From positions 120,654-184,653 of the forward strand of contig JABWCD010000009.1 in assembly GCA_013359265.1 (NCBI GenBank): a stretch of 64,000 nt of DNA. The letters are read 5' to 3'. Numbering within the stretch: position 1 is the first letter of the stretch; the number at the start of each line of letters is the position of its first letter. This DNA comes from Candidatus Hydrogenedentota bacterium (lineage in GTDB: Bacteria; Hydrogenedentota; Hydrogenedentia; Hydrogenedentales; SLHB01). The position numbers were made by a program, and so were the translations under genes. Below the pieces are notes generated by a model. It had not been told where the DNA came from, searched no databases, and saw only the letters and a list, made by a program, of their open reading frames with translations. Shown in pieces: positions 25,213-34,100 of this stretch.

Positions 25213-26706
25213 ATGTCCACGATGCCACCGCCACCGCTGCCGCCAACGTCGCGGCCCAAGCCGCCCGGCCTTGGCTCGGGACAGAAGACACTCATCGCGC
25301 TCGCCGTTGTCGTTACCGTCGCGCTCACCGCTCTGTCGCTGTTGTTCGTGCTGTGGACGCAGCGCGTGACCACGAGCGCCGAGCCGCAGTTTGGCGTGCT
25401 GCAAGAGGCCAAGCAGCGGCAAACCGACCGATTCGACGCGTACAAGGACGCCGTGGCGGGCCTTCCGGTGGGTACGCTTCCGATTGATTGGTCGTGCGAG
25501 CGGAACCTCAAAGCACTCGCGGAAGGTGAGTTTCCGTTCGTACTGTCTCTGGTAAATGCGTACTTCTCCGGCGGATACCAATTGCATCCGTTGGACCTTG
25601 TCGAGATCGCGCGCACGTTGAGCGCGAAGAGCGAACTATCGGAACTCGAGTCGTCCATCGATCCGCGAACGCATTCGCCGGTCGAAATCGAGAAGGGATT
25701 GCTTTCGTTTCTGCGCGCGTCGACCGAACTTGCGAACCTCGCCACGGCCGCGCGAAACGGAATCTATTACGTCGAAATCGATCCGACACGCTCGGAATGG
25801 GACTACGACTACGGCGACCACGGCACCCTGCCGCCCGATCGGCTGGCGCCCGCCAAACTGCTCAACTTTCGCGCGCTGCTCGAAGCGCGATGGGGCAACG
25901 TCGACGACGCCGTGCAAGCCTATCGAGATTCCGTGCTGTTCGCGGAACTTGTCGGCGGCGATCCGTATCTTTCCAACTATGCGACGCGGCACGGAATCGA
26001 GTGGCGCGCGGACACGGCGCTTTGGGAGCTGACCGCACGGCCAGATTTCACCGATTCGCACCTTGCCGCGATTCACGAGGCATTGGCCCCGCGCGAGAAT
26101 ACGTCCCGGCTCAAAGAATTGATTATCGAAGACGTCGACCTCGCGTTCCCGCGAACAACGAGCCAAGCGGACGTTAACAATCCGTTGGTCGAGCGCATGT
26201 TCTCCTTCACGGGTGTGTACAACAAGGAGAAGACGCACGAGACCGCGCTGCGGCTCGCTTCGCTTGTCGACAAGCCGTATTCGGAAATGAAAGAGGCCGT
26301 AGAACGTATGGATGAAGAGACCGGCAGCGAACACTGGTACTTGGGCAACGCGGCCTACTACGCGCGGTCCGCGCGCGCGTCGCAATTGATGTCAACGCAG
26401 ACGCAGCATACGCTCCGCGTCGCGCTGGCGCTCAAGCGGTACAAGTCCGAACGCGGCGCGTATCCCGCGGCTTTGAACGAATTGCTGCCAGATAATCTCG
26501 ACGCAATCCCGACCGACCCAATCACGGAACTGCCCATCGTTTACATGCCGTGGGAAGACGGCTACTTCCTGTTTCGGCCCACGGCCGAGATCGAGGAGGC
26601 GGAGTCCTACGCGTACGAGGAGTCACCGTACGACGAGGAAGAATACGAGGTCTACTCGATCGGCGAGGGATACCGCCGCCAAACGTTGTGGCACGCGAAG
26701 CAGTAA
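25213..26706 (+). CDS. Unrecognised membrane-anchored protein with acidic C-terminus
   Basis: About 497 residues of no family I can name. A proline-rich cytoplasmic head of about 20 residues precedes one membrane segment ('LIALAVVVTVALTALSLLFVLW'). A large helical extracytoplasmic part follows. Near the C-terminus 'LRVALALKRYKSERGAYPAALNELLPDNLDAIPTDPITELPIVY' resembles a segment found at the end of many planctomycete proteins and in pilin-like pseudopilins. The last 50 residues are strongly acidic and tyrosine-rich (EEAESYAYEESPYDEEEYE). I chose the ATG at 25213, which follows a GAGG motif; a GTG lies three codons upstream. Confidence 0.7.
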   Translation: MSTMPPPPLPPTSRPKPPGLGSGQKTLIALAVVVTVALTALSLLFVLWTQRVTTSAEPQFGVLQEAKQRQTDRFDAYKDAVAGLPVGTLPIDWSCERNLKALAEGEFPFVLSLVNAYFSGGYQLHPLDLVEIARTLSAKSELSELESSIDPRTHSPVEIEKGLLSFLRASTELANLATAARNGIYYVEIDPTRSEWDYDYGDHGTLPPDRLAPAKLLNFRALLEARWGNVDDAVQAYRDSVLFAELVGGDPYLSNYATRHGIEWRADTALWELTARPDFTDSHLAAIHEALAPRENTSRLKELIIEDVDLAFPRTTSQADVNNPLVERMFSFTGVYNKEKTHETALRLASLVDKPYSEMKEAVERMDEETGSEHWYLGNAAYYARSARASQLMSTQTQHTLRVALALKRYKSERGAYPAALNELLPDNLDAIPTDPITELPIVYMPWEDGYFLFRPTAEIEEAESYAYEESPYDEEEYEVYSIGEGYRRQTLWHAKQ

Positions 26707-26849
26707 GCCGGCGCCACGCCGGAACCCGGCCCGGGAACGGATACCGATTACGATTACCAATCATCATGAAGTCTCGCTTTACCCAGACGAATGCAAATTC
26801 ATGGACTGAATGGACAAGATGGACGGCTTTTGGGACGACCGTCGATAAA

Positions 26850-26890
26850 CGATTACGAGCACGATTACGAGCACGAGCACGAGCACGAGA
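26850..26890. repeat. GATTAC/GAGCAC hexamer array
   Basis: A short intergenic tract of about seven hexamers alternating between CGATTA/CGAGCA-type units (GATTAC and GAGCAC read in one register). Closely similar tracts recur at 35227-35260, and shorter forms near 37335 and 43860, so this is a dispersed repeat family of the genome. It lies between the convergent ends of the membrane-protein gene and the DUF1080 gene. The remaining bases of 26707-26949 contain no gene. Confidence 0.7.
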
Positions 26891-26949
26891 AGACAGGACA
26901 AGGACGCTTTTGAATCGGCCTCCGTGGTCGCGTCACAACTACAACTACT

Positions 26950-27702
26950 CTACTTCGCCGCGCGGTAATAGATGTTCCTGAATTGCACGAGGCTCGAGGC
27001 GCCGTTCCATTCCTTCTTGGCCTCGTCGTAGCCACCGTGCATTTGCAGCGCGATGGGGCCCTTCTCGGGCACGCCGGGCAACTGCGCCTTGTCGATGACG
27101 GTTTCGCCATTGAGCACAACGGTGAGGCGATCGCCTTTCATCGTAATGAGGAACGTGTTCCACTCGCCGACAGGCTTGTCCGCTTTTTTCTTCGGGGTAA
27201 CGCCCGCGCGGACCTCCGGCGGCATCTTTTCGTCCATGCGGTAGCCGTAGACCTCGCCGGACCCAATTGGCCAGCACCAGATGTTTACCTGCGCCTTCGA
27301 GGCGCCGCGCAAATAGATGCCGGAATCGGCGCCGGGCATCGGCGTCACGATCTTCTTGCCGCTTGCGTCGGTCGCGTCCAGGCCGCTTGGCAGCACGGTC
27401 GGTACGTTATAGATTCCTTCCGTGCGTTTTATCTTCCATTCGCAGTACAGCTCGATGTCGCCGAGTTCCTGTTCGCTCCAGACCGCTGTATCGCCCTCTC
27501 GGCCCGTTTTCGGATCGCAGTCGATCGTGCCATCGACGATTGACCAGCAGTCTTTCGCGGCGTCCGGCACTTTCCACCCTGTGAAGTCCTTGCCATTAAA
27601 CAGCGATACCCAACCCTCGCCGGGCGGCGCAGGCGCGGCCCAGGAGTACAGCGACAGCAGCGCGACGGCGACGGCGACTACCACTAACGTCAGCTTTTTC
27701 AT
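26950..27702 (-). CDS. Exported DUF1080 (3-keto-disaccharide hydrolase) domain protein
   Basis: A 250-residue secreted protein. A signal peptide ('KLTLVVVAVAVALLSLYSWAAP') precedes one DUF1080 concanavalin-like jelly roll, with 'GWVSLFNGKDFTGWKVPD', 'WSIVDGTIDCDP', 'IELYCEWKI', 'SGIYLRG' and the terminal 'GPIALQMHGG' / 'VQFRNIYYR'. DUF1080 domains have been linked to hydrolysis of 3-keto-glycosides after sugar oxidation by Gfo/Idh-type or cytochrome-type enzymes. Such enzymes occur elsewhere in this window. The frame is open to 27741; the ATG at 27702 has a GGTGGGAG Shine-Dalgarno. It follows a small open frame by four bases. Confidence 0.9.
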   Translation of the reverse strand: MKKLTLVVVAVAVALLSLYSWAAPAPPGEGWVSLFNGKDFTGWKVPDAAKDCWSIVDGTIDCDPKTGREGDTAVWSEQELGDIELYCEWKIKRTEGIYNVPTVLPSGLDATDASGKKIVTPMPGADSGIYLRGASKAQVNIWCWPIGSGEVYGYRMDEKMPPEVRAGVTPKKKADKPVGEWNTFLITMKGDRLTVVLNGETVIDKAQLPGVPEKGPIALQMHGGYDEAKKEWNGASSLVQFRNIYYRAAK

Positions 27703-27706
27703 GTTG

Positions 27707-28006
27707 TTACTCCCACCTACACACTTGAGGCTTTTGTACATCTTTGTGCGAGGATTCTTGGCGCTCGCACAACCTTGGGTATGCGTGGGGCAACCCGAAC
27801 ATGAGGCAGAAGCGCTCTGCCTTCACTTCATATGCCCAACGCGTTGCACTAATCCTGCGAACCCGCCCTGCGAAATGACCCCTGTTTAGCTGACAGAACG
27901 GCCAGCAATTTACGAAAAAGCCGGTTGGGTCGCGGCGCGTTTTTACAAGACGAGGGTCATTTGCTTTACATAATTCAATACATTTTACGATATTTGCGGT
28001 TTTCAT
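27707..28006 (-). CDS. Possible small cysteine-rich protein upstream of the DUF1080 gene
   Basis: An open frame of 99 codons whose stop lies four bases before the DUF1080 ATG and which contains that gene's Shine-Dalgarno. The product would have seven cysteines and a basic centre ('DPRLVKTRRDPTGFFVNCWPFCQ'). The first third is AT-rich compared with neighbouring genes, and no good Shine-Dalgarno precedes the ATG at 28006. A 9-bp inverted repeat (27744-27752 / 27764-27772) sits inside it. It may be a real small gene, or simply leader sequence of the DUF1080 transcript. I do not recognise the family. Confidence 0.35.
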   Translation of the reverse strand: MKTANIVKCIELCKANDPRLVKTRRDPTGFFVNCWPFCQLNRGHFAGRVRRISATRWAYEVKAERFCLMFGLPHAYPRLCERQESSHKDVQKPQVCRWE

Positions 28007-28062
28007 GAATACATATGGTTCGCCCAAATCAATCACGGGCGGGACGCCTGTGCTCCTTTGTG

Positions 28063-29802
28063 CTATCGTCCCCAACGCTGCACCAAGGGCTGCTGGATTT
28101 GGGTGGTGGCCTTATCGAACGCTGCGTAGCGTTCGTCGCCGTCGCCAAGGTACACGGGGTAGAACGCCATCTTCTCGACGTAGGTCGAGCCGGGATCGAC
28201 TTTGACAATCGGCCCGCGTTGGTAGTCGCTAAACGGATACACCCACCCGCGGGTGAAGTACGTGAGCGGGACGTTCCAGAAGTGGTGGTAGTACAGGTAG
28301 AATGCGGCGCGGTGCGTCGTTGCTTCGCCGCGGTTCGTATTGAACGAAATGGACGACGCGATGACCTCACCGACGCCGTACCCCTCGGACTCGTTCGTCA
28401 TGGCGAGCCACGGCACGTCCTGATCGACGCGCGTGCCCCATTCGTCCTGCCAGTTCGGGCCGTGCGCCGTGCGGATGGTGCGCAGTGCGCCGTTCTTCTC
28501 GCGCCACACGAAATGGTCCACGAGGTGCGTATCGAGTACGAGTTCGCCGTTTCGGATCGCGGAGGCGTTCAACTCATCGCGCACTTCCGTCACGGTGGTG
28601 CACTTCATGTACGGCGAGTTCGAGTAGAACGTGTACGTAACGGACGCATACACCTGCGGCGTCCAATCCGGCATGCGCCCACGGTTCGTAATGCGAAACA
28701 TGATGGGGCCGTTCGCGGTCACGGTCGTGTCGTCCGGCGGGTTCCAGGCGAACGTGTGGCCCCACTTTCCGTTGTCGGAGAACGAATCCGGGTTCCAGTG
28801 CGCCGCGAGGGTCAACGAGTTCGTGAGCAACGGCGCGGGCTTATCATCGCGGCCCTTGATGCGAAACGATTTCACCTGACCGGAGCTGTCGTCGAGGTCG
28901 GTTACAAAATACTTGTTCTCGACCACGACCCCCGGGAAGTCGCCGCCTACTTTCAGGTCGGTGTCTGCCGCGGGTGCGGGCGACGGCTTGTCGTTCCCGT
29001 ACAACGCGACATATACCCGCGACGCAAGTGCGGGCACGGACGCCAGGAACACCGCCTCGACCATCTGCGACGGATGCTGCAAATAGTTCGGATTCGACGT
29101 GCCCGGCGGACGCCCGATAAATCGTCGCGGGTTGAACGTCTGGACCGCGACCGGCGTGAGTGCGCCGCCGTCGTCCACGGAGAACAGGCGCAATTCCTTT
29201 TCGATGTCCGCGCAGTCTTCCGCGCGGGCGGTGAGCGAAATCTCGACCGGCTCGTTCTCGCGCGCGAGCCCGGCGGGTTCGGTCAAGACGAGCGACTGAT
29301 AACGCGTCCACCCCTTCGGCACGCCGCCGGATCCGGGCGCCTTCGCGTTGACCGATTTTACGATGGGTTCCGACCTGTCCGCGGCAGAGACATGGATGTC
29401 GATCGTCGTGTCCTCGTCGTTGTGCCAGACCGATCTCGTGACAATAACGACGTTCGGCGCGGAGTCCGCGTCGCGCGTGATCCATCCGGATTGGACATGC
29501 GAGAAACCATCGACGAATACGTAGAACGAATCCGAATCGACGCCATTCACGACGACTTTCGAAAGCGTGGCGCCTTTGCCTTCGGTCCAGTCGCCGAGCG
29601 GCACGACGATTTCGAAATAGGGGTACGCGACGGTGGGAGCGACAAATGTAACGCCGTCCACCTTCTTCGGATCATACGGCGAATCGTAGAGCACGTTGCC
29701 ATCGCCGACGTCACGGCCGCGCTCGACGGATTCCGCCGCGGAGAACGCAAACGGCGCCGCAAGCGTCGCAACGAGTATTGAGGTTACTGCTAGATGTTTC
29801 AT
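28063..29802 (-). CDS. Exported protein of unknown family, paralogue of the next upstream gene
   Basis: A 579-residue secreted protein with a clean signal peptide ('TSILVATLAAPFAFSAAE'). It is rich in beta-strand segments and aromatic residues and has no membrane segment after the signal. It shares several blocks with the 735-residue neighbour: 'APGSGG' followed by 'SLVLTEPAGLARENEPVEISL', 'VYVALYGNDKP..DTDLKV', 'HWNPDSFS' and 'WLAMTNESEGYGVG'. The two are therefore tandem paralogues. The composition suggests a carbohydrate-active or lyase-type beta-sandwich, but no catalytic motif can be named. The start lies four bases after the paralogue's stop, so they form an operon. Confidence 0.8.
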   Translation of the reverse strand: MKHLAVTSILVATLAAPFAFSAAESVERGRDVGDGNVLYDSPYDPKKVDGVTFVAPTVAYPYFEIVVPLGDWTEGKGATLSKVVVNGVDSDSFYVFVDGFSHVQSGWITRDADSAPNVVIVTRSVWHNDEDTTIDIHVSAADRSEPIVKSVNAKAPGSGGVPKGWTRYQSLVLTEPAGLARENEPVEISLTARAEDCADIEKELRLFSVDDGGALTPVAVQTFNPRRFIGRPPGTSNPNYLQHPSQMVEAVFLASVPALASRVYVALYGNDKPSPAPAADTDLKVGGDFPGVVVENKYFVTDLDDSSGQVKSFRIKGRDDKPAPLLTNSLTLAAHWNPDSFSDNGKWGHTFAWNPPDDTTVTANGPIMFRITNRGRMPDWTPQVYASVTYTFYSNSPYMKCTTVTEVRDELNASAIRNGELVLDTHLVDHFVWREKNGALRTIRTAHGPNWQDEWGTRVDQDVPWLAMTNESEGYGVGEVIASSISFNTNRGEATTHRAAFYLYYHHFWNVPLTYFTRGWVYPFSDYQRGPIVKVDPGSTYVEKMAFYPVYLGDGDERYAAFDKATTQIQQPLVQRWGR

Positions 29803-29805
29803 GGC

Positions 29806-32013
29806 TTACTTCTTCTCGCCGTCGGCGGCCTTGTGTCCGCTCACCGCGCCCGCGACGCCTTCGTCAAACGGCATGGTTAGGATCGGCATCACCCATGTCT
29901 CGGGCGTGCGGTCGTTCGTGGCGGCCCATTCGTGTACCCGCAGCGGGTTCGTCAGCAGCTTCTGGTGGTGTTTGATCTCGGCAAAGGGATCGTCTCCTTT
30001 CGCGAACCGGAACGCGATCCACGCGTTCTTGTCGTGGTAGTACGCGCCCGCGCGCACGGGCATCATGCGCGTGAAGTTTGTGCCGCCAAAGGGGTACACG
30101 ATCGGGCGCGACCAATACACCCACGGCCCGTTTTGCACGTAGAAATAGGGCTGCGCCTCGCTGGGCGGATGCCCGTAGCGGTTGCCGTTCGTATACTCGA
30201 TCGCGATATTGGCGAAGCCGACTTTCTTCTCGCGGTTCACGAGCGCCATCCACGGCGTGTCCGCGGGGACCTCGAGCGCGTGTATCGGGTGCTTGCGCGC
30301 GGACTCGACGTCCATCGTCTGCACCTTGCCGAGCGCGTCTTCCCACACGAATTCTTTGAGCGTTTCGTGGTTGAACACGATCTCGGCGTTGCGCAGCGCC
30401 TGCACGAACATGTCCTTGCCCACTTCCATGAACGACGACACGATTACGTAGGGCTTGTGCGCGTAGAACGAATAGCCCACGCTCGCGACGACAGAGTCCA
30501 TGTGCGGCAGCGGCGCGTACCGTCGCGTCCGGTGCAACAACGGGCCGCTCACCTGGTCGAAGATGGGCGTTTCCCAATCGCTGATGTGGACCCAGGGCGT
30601 CGGCGGCGAATAGATGTCCGGGTTCCAATGGACCGCGCCGTTGGTCTCGAGTTTGTGTTCGAGCGTAACGGGATCGCCTTCGCCGCGAATCGTGATGGTC
30701 TCGACCGATCCGCTGTTCACGGAGAGGAAATAGCTGTAGGTCTCATTCTCGACCGTTTGGCTCAAGCGTTCACCCTTGGCGACCTTCAAATCGCTTTCGA
30801 GCGCGGGCTTCTCCGCGTTCGGGTTACCGTACGCAAGGTAGTAGACCTTTTCTTCGTAGGCCGCGACGTCGGCGAAGAAGACCAATTCAATGGTTGTTGT
30901 CGCGTCATATCGATGAACCAGCGCGCCGGTCTCGGGGTCCTTCTCTTCCGAGTTTAGAAGGCGTTCGTCACGCCAGACCGTTACGTTCGTGATCTGCGAC
31001 GGCGCGACAAGCCAGCCGTCTGCGCCGGCCTTCGGATGCGTCGGGTCGTAGGTCACAATGCGAACTTCGTTCTCCGGTTTTTTGATATCGTCGGCAAAGA
31101 CCGCGACCGCGACGTGGACGGGTTCCTGATCGCGGCGCAGGCCCGCGGTTTCTTCGGCGACAAGCGACGCGGAATGCGGCCAGTCCGCGCTCCAATAGCC
31201 GCCGGAACCTGGCGCTTCGCCTTCGGCGGAATACACTGTTTCCTTGCCCGCCTCGTCGGCGACGGTTACCTGCATGGAATGCTTCGAGGCGTTCAGCCAC
31301 GAGAGGGGCGCGGTTACGCGAAAGTTGCGCGTGCCGTCCACGACGCCATCGTAACTTTCGCCCTCAACTGGGTCGTCTTTCTTGTACGCCTGCGCATACG
31401 ACTTACCGAAATTGAAGTACCTCGCATCGCGGTTCTTTTTTCCGTCCACGTCTACAGATTTCACTTTGCCCGCGGCGACGATTTCCTTTGGAACCGTGAG
31501 CGCGATGTGGTGGTACGGGAAGTCGTGCGTCGGCCCGGCGAATGACACGGACGCGCTGCCGCGTTTCTCCGGCGCCTTGTCCGCCGCGGCCAGTTTCACG
31601 CGCTCGCCGGATTCGGTCGTGCCTTCGACGGCAATTGCGTATTGCGTGTTCGGCGTCCAATTCGCATAGACGGACACGGTGAAATCCTCGTTTCCGTGCA
31701 CGACGCGATGGCCGTTGAAGATACCCTGGTTCGCAACGATGAAAGTTTCGAACTGTTTTTCGTTTACTTTGACGGAATCGACGCGAAACTCCGGCGAACC
31801 TTTCGGAAAGTGCGCGACGAGATCGTAGGCGATGCCCGCGGTTTCGCCGATCGAAGCGAAATCAACCTTTAGCGGTCCGGGGGGCGCATTGGGTTCGGCC
31901 AAGCCCGAGGGCCGCGGATGTAACGCGGAGAAGGGCGTCGAGTCGCCCGCGTGCGCGAGGCCCGCGAACACGAGACCCAGCGCGAGCCACATGCAATTTC
32001 GCGAAGTAAACAT
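29806..32013 (-). CDS. Large exported protein of unknown family (paralogue of the downstream gene)
   Basis: About 735 residues with a signal peptide ('MWLALGLVFAGLAHA'). The N-terminal 250 residues hold Ig-like or carbohydrate-binding-like strands not present in the shorter paralogue. The rest aligns with it: 'APGSGGYWSADWPHSASLVAEETAGLRRDQEPVHVAV', 'VYYLAYGNPNAEKPALESDLKV', 'AVHWNPDIYSPP' and 'PWMALVNREKKVGFANIAIEY'. The C-terminal part is rich in Tyr, Trp and His. Two ATGs are possible; 32013 sits six bases after GGGAG, whereas 32019 touches it, so 32013 is preferred. The ceramidase-like gene lies about 20 bases upstream, suggesting joint expression. Confidence 0.8.
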   Translation of the reverse strand: MFTSRNCMWLALGLVFAGLAHAGDSTPFSALHPRPSGLAEPNAPPGPLKVDFASIGETAGIAYDLVAHFPKGSPEFRVDSVKVNEKQFETFIVANQGIFNGHRVVHGNEDFTVSVYANWTPNTQYAIAVEGTTESGERVKLAAADKAPEKRGSASVSFAGPTHDFPYHHIALTVPKEIVAAGKVKSVDVDGKKNRDARYFNFGKSYAQAYKKDDPVEGESYDGVVDGTRNFRVTAPLSWLNASKHSMQVTVADEAGKETVYSAEGEAPGSGGYWSADWPHSASLVAEETAGLRRDQEPVHVAVAVFADDIKKPENEVRIVTYDPTHPKAGADGWLVAPSQITNVTVWRDERLLNSEEKDPETGALVHRYDATTTIELVFFADVAAYEEKVYYLAYGNPNAEKPALESDLKVAKGERLSQTVENETYSYFLSVNSGSVETITIRGEGDPVTLEHKLETNGAVHWNPDIYSPPTPWVHISDWETPIFDQVSGPLLHRTRRYAPLPHMDSVVASVGYSFYAHKPYVIVSSFMEVGKDMFVQALRNAEIVFNHETLKEFVWEDALGKVQTMDVESARKHPIHALEVPADTPWMALVNREKKVGFANIAIEYTNGNRYGHPPSEAQPYFYVQNGPWVYWSRPIVYPFGGTNFTRMMPVRAGAYYHDKNAWIAFRFAKGDDPFAEIKHHQKLLTNPLRVHEWAATNDRTPETWVMPILTMPFDEGVAGAVSGHKAADGEKK

Positions 32014-32038
32014 AGTCATCTCCCGTTCCGTTGCGACA

Positions 32039-33418
32039 CTACTTCAGCAATTCCTGCATCGCATTCATCAATACCGGTTCCGCTTCCGGCGCGGTGCCGG
32101 ACACGTACACTTGCGTTTCGTAGCCGCCCTGCGAATACGAGACGGTCGTGCCGATGTACCCCATGCCGTAGTCGCCGTACGCGGCCATGCACACGGGCGC
32201 GTCCGGCCGCATCGCCTGCGCGGCGAGTTGGTACTCGACGAACAATTCGCCGGGCATGTGCAGAATGGCGACAGGGCCTATCTGCAATCTTGTCAGCGCG
32301 ATGGTGTCACCCGATTCGCAGCGCTCGGCCCACGCGAGTTCGCCCGCGGCGCGACGGCGCTGGCCCGGGTCCGCGTTTGCGTCCGCGAGCAGCGCGCGCT
32401 CGTGTTCGATTGAAATCTCGGCGCGGCGCGGAAGGGCGACGGCGATTCCCTTCCACTGCACGTCGTCCGCCGAGAGCGGCTTTTTCTCCGTGGACTCGAA
32501 CGCCTTTTTCATGCCTTCGGCGAGACGCCCGGCGAGCGCGGGACGGTTCACCGGATTTCCGTCGTTGAACTTTCCCGCGGTCACGTTGCCGCCGGCGCCA
32601 TTGAAATGAATCCACGCGGCATTCGGGACAGCGTCTTCGCACATCTTCCGCGCGATGCCGGGGAAGTCCCAGGTGACCTGGCCCATGCCGTAGTAACTTT
32701 GCGGGTGCGTCGTGTAATACGTAAGGACGGCCACGGGCGTATCACCGTCCCAAAAACTGACCGCGCGCGCGAGGGGATCGATTGTGCCCACGGGTTGGGC
32801 GCGCGCTTCGGGGTCTTTCGTCGCGGACCAGCGAATCCACTTCACGTTGCCGTCCGGCCCGAGCACGCGGCGGTTCGACGCGACGTCGATTACCTCCGCC
32901 TTCCCGAACCCAATGTGCGATAGGGAGCGCGGGCGCTTGATCGCTTCGGCGGCGGCGGCGACGGTCTTGTCGAGCGCCTCTTTGGCGTGATCCAGGTTGC
33001 ACATGGATCCGCCCAGGCCGTGCTTTTCGAGCAGGGCCTCGCTGCTTGCGTCAATGACCGGCGCGTCGTGTTGGTGCAGGCAATGGACGGCGACACGATC
33101 GGCAGATGTGCCCGACGCGGTCGCCAGCGCCTCGCACCATGCGTCGTGCGAGGCGTTCGCAATGCCGGTGTAGTCCACCGCGCACAACACAATCGGCTTT
33201 TGCCCCTCCGGGAGGATGACGATACCGCGCGAAGTGAGCGGGTCGTCCACGCCGCGCACGGGCATCACAGCGCCCCCGCAGAGTGGCGCGCCAATTGGCG
33301 GCGTGATATCGGCGACAAACGTTGCAATCGAGACTTGTTGCGGTTGGGCAGGAAGGCAGGCAGTAACGAACAAGAGGCCAGCAGCAACAGTTCTTATTTG
33401 GAAAACAGACGATTTCAT
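32039..33418 (-). CDS. Neutral/alkaline ceramidase N-terminal-domain-like exported protein
   Basis: A 459-residue secreted protein of the neutral ceramidase-like superfamily common in Planctomycetes. Family blocks include 'FVADITPPIGAPLCGG', 'VLCAVDYTGI', 'HCLHQHDAPVID', 'THPQSYYGMGQVTWDFPG' and 'MPGELFVEYQ'. The last leads to 'AYGDYGMGYIGTTVSYSQGGYE'. The zinc-ligand positions (His, His, Glu, Tyr) look conserved. The nucleophile segment is 'NGAGGNVTAGKF', where true ceramidases have a GDVSPN-type Ser, so real ceramidase chemistry is doubtful. It heads a minus-strand run with the two unknown secreted paralogues, which may share its substrate. Confidence 0.82.
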   Translation of the reverse strand: MKSSVFQIRTVAAGLLFVTACLPAQPQQVSIATFVADITPPIGAPLCGGAVMPVRGVDDPLTSRGIVILPEGQKPIVLCAVDYTGIANASHDAWCEALATASGTSADRVAVHCLHQHDAPVIDASSEALLEKHGLGGSMCNLDHAKEALDKTVAAAAEAIKRPRSLSHIGFGKAEVIDVASNRRVLGPDGNVKWIRWSATKDPEARAQPVGTIDPLARAVSFWDGDTPVAVLTYYTTHPQSYYGMGQVTWDFPGIARKMCEDAVPNAAWIHFNGAGGNVTAGKFNDGNPVNRPALAGRLAEGMKKAFESTEKKPLSADDVQWKGIAVALPRRAEISIEHERALLADANADPGQRRRAAGELAWAERCESGDTIALTRLQIGPVAILHMPGELFVEYQLAAQAMRPDAPVCMAAYGDYGMGYIGTTVSYSQGGYETQVYVSGTAPEAEPVLMNAMQELLK

Positions 33419-33538
33419 GGGTTATACGAATGCTCAACCGACGGATCGCCGACCGTGTCCGCCGGCATGCGGGTTTTGGTTTCCGCGGTCGAGGGCGCGT
33501 CTATATCCAGCGTCATATACACAACAAGAATCCTCACT

Positions 33539-34054
33539 CTATTCGGGCTTCGTGATCGGCGAATCTTTTGACAGCCAGGAGACCACCAGGCTGGATTTGA
33601 CAATCATGAAGATTGCAAGCGCGCAGCGGACGCTGCTGGAAAGTACATACCAATTACCCATAAGCAGATCGTGCGTTTTCAACATCGTCACCAGACCTTC
33701 GAATACGTCCGGCACATCCCTTACAAGGAAGTAGAGGCCTAAGAGTTTTATCCCCAGTTCCAAATGCGAGGTCCACAATACTGGCTGCGTCTGCGATTCC
33801 GCGTCCTCCTGAGGTTTGAAAAGGAACTGCAACACGCGATCGGTGCGGAACATGAACTTGAAAGCGGCAAAGATATAGATCATCGGCGCGAGCACGCCGA
33901 GGGCGCGCATGCCTAGCGGGAAGTAATTTTCCGCGTCTTCCCCCGTGACGAAAACTGCGGCAGACAAACCACTCACAAACATCAATATCCCCGTCAGCAT
34001 AAAGTACAATCCCAACAATTTTACCGCGGCGCCCGCGAACTCGCGTTGGTTCAT
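33539..34054 (-). CDS. Small polytopic membrane protein of unknown function
   Basis: About 171 residues with four or five hydrophobic segments: 'LLGLYFMLTGILMFVSGLSAAVF', 'ALGVLAPMIYIFAAFKFMF', 'GIKLLGLYFLVRDVPDVFEGL' and 'SSVRCALAIFMIVKSSLVVSWL'. The motif 'KLLGLYF' occurs twice, which hints at an internal duplication of a two-helix unit. No catalytic motif is seen. The frame is open to 34150; the ATG at 34054 places the first helix correctly. About 120 bases of plain intergenic sequence separate it from the ceramidase-like gene. Confidence 0.65.
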   Translation of the reverse strand: MNQREFAGAAVKLLGLYFMLTGILMFVSGLSAAVFVTGEDAENYFPLGMRALGVLAPMIYIFAAFKFMFRTDRVLQFLFKPQEDAESQTQPVLWTSHLELGIKLLGLYFLVRDVPDVFEGLVTMLKTHDLLMGNWYVLSSSVRCALAIFMIVKSSLVVSWLSKDSPITKPE

Positions 34055-34100
34055 TGGCAGGCCTTCCGCACGTTGTGATCGACGCTGGACAAGGCGGGTC

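Noticed and set aside
26850..26890. Hexamer arrays as a CRISPR array
   Set aside because: Units are six bases with no spacers, and no cas genes are present.
28015..29781. A 588-codon open frame on the plus strand
   Set aside because: It mirrors the 579-residue secreted protein gene, which has a signal peptide and a paralogue. The plus frame is Arg/Val-rich and matches nothing.
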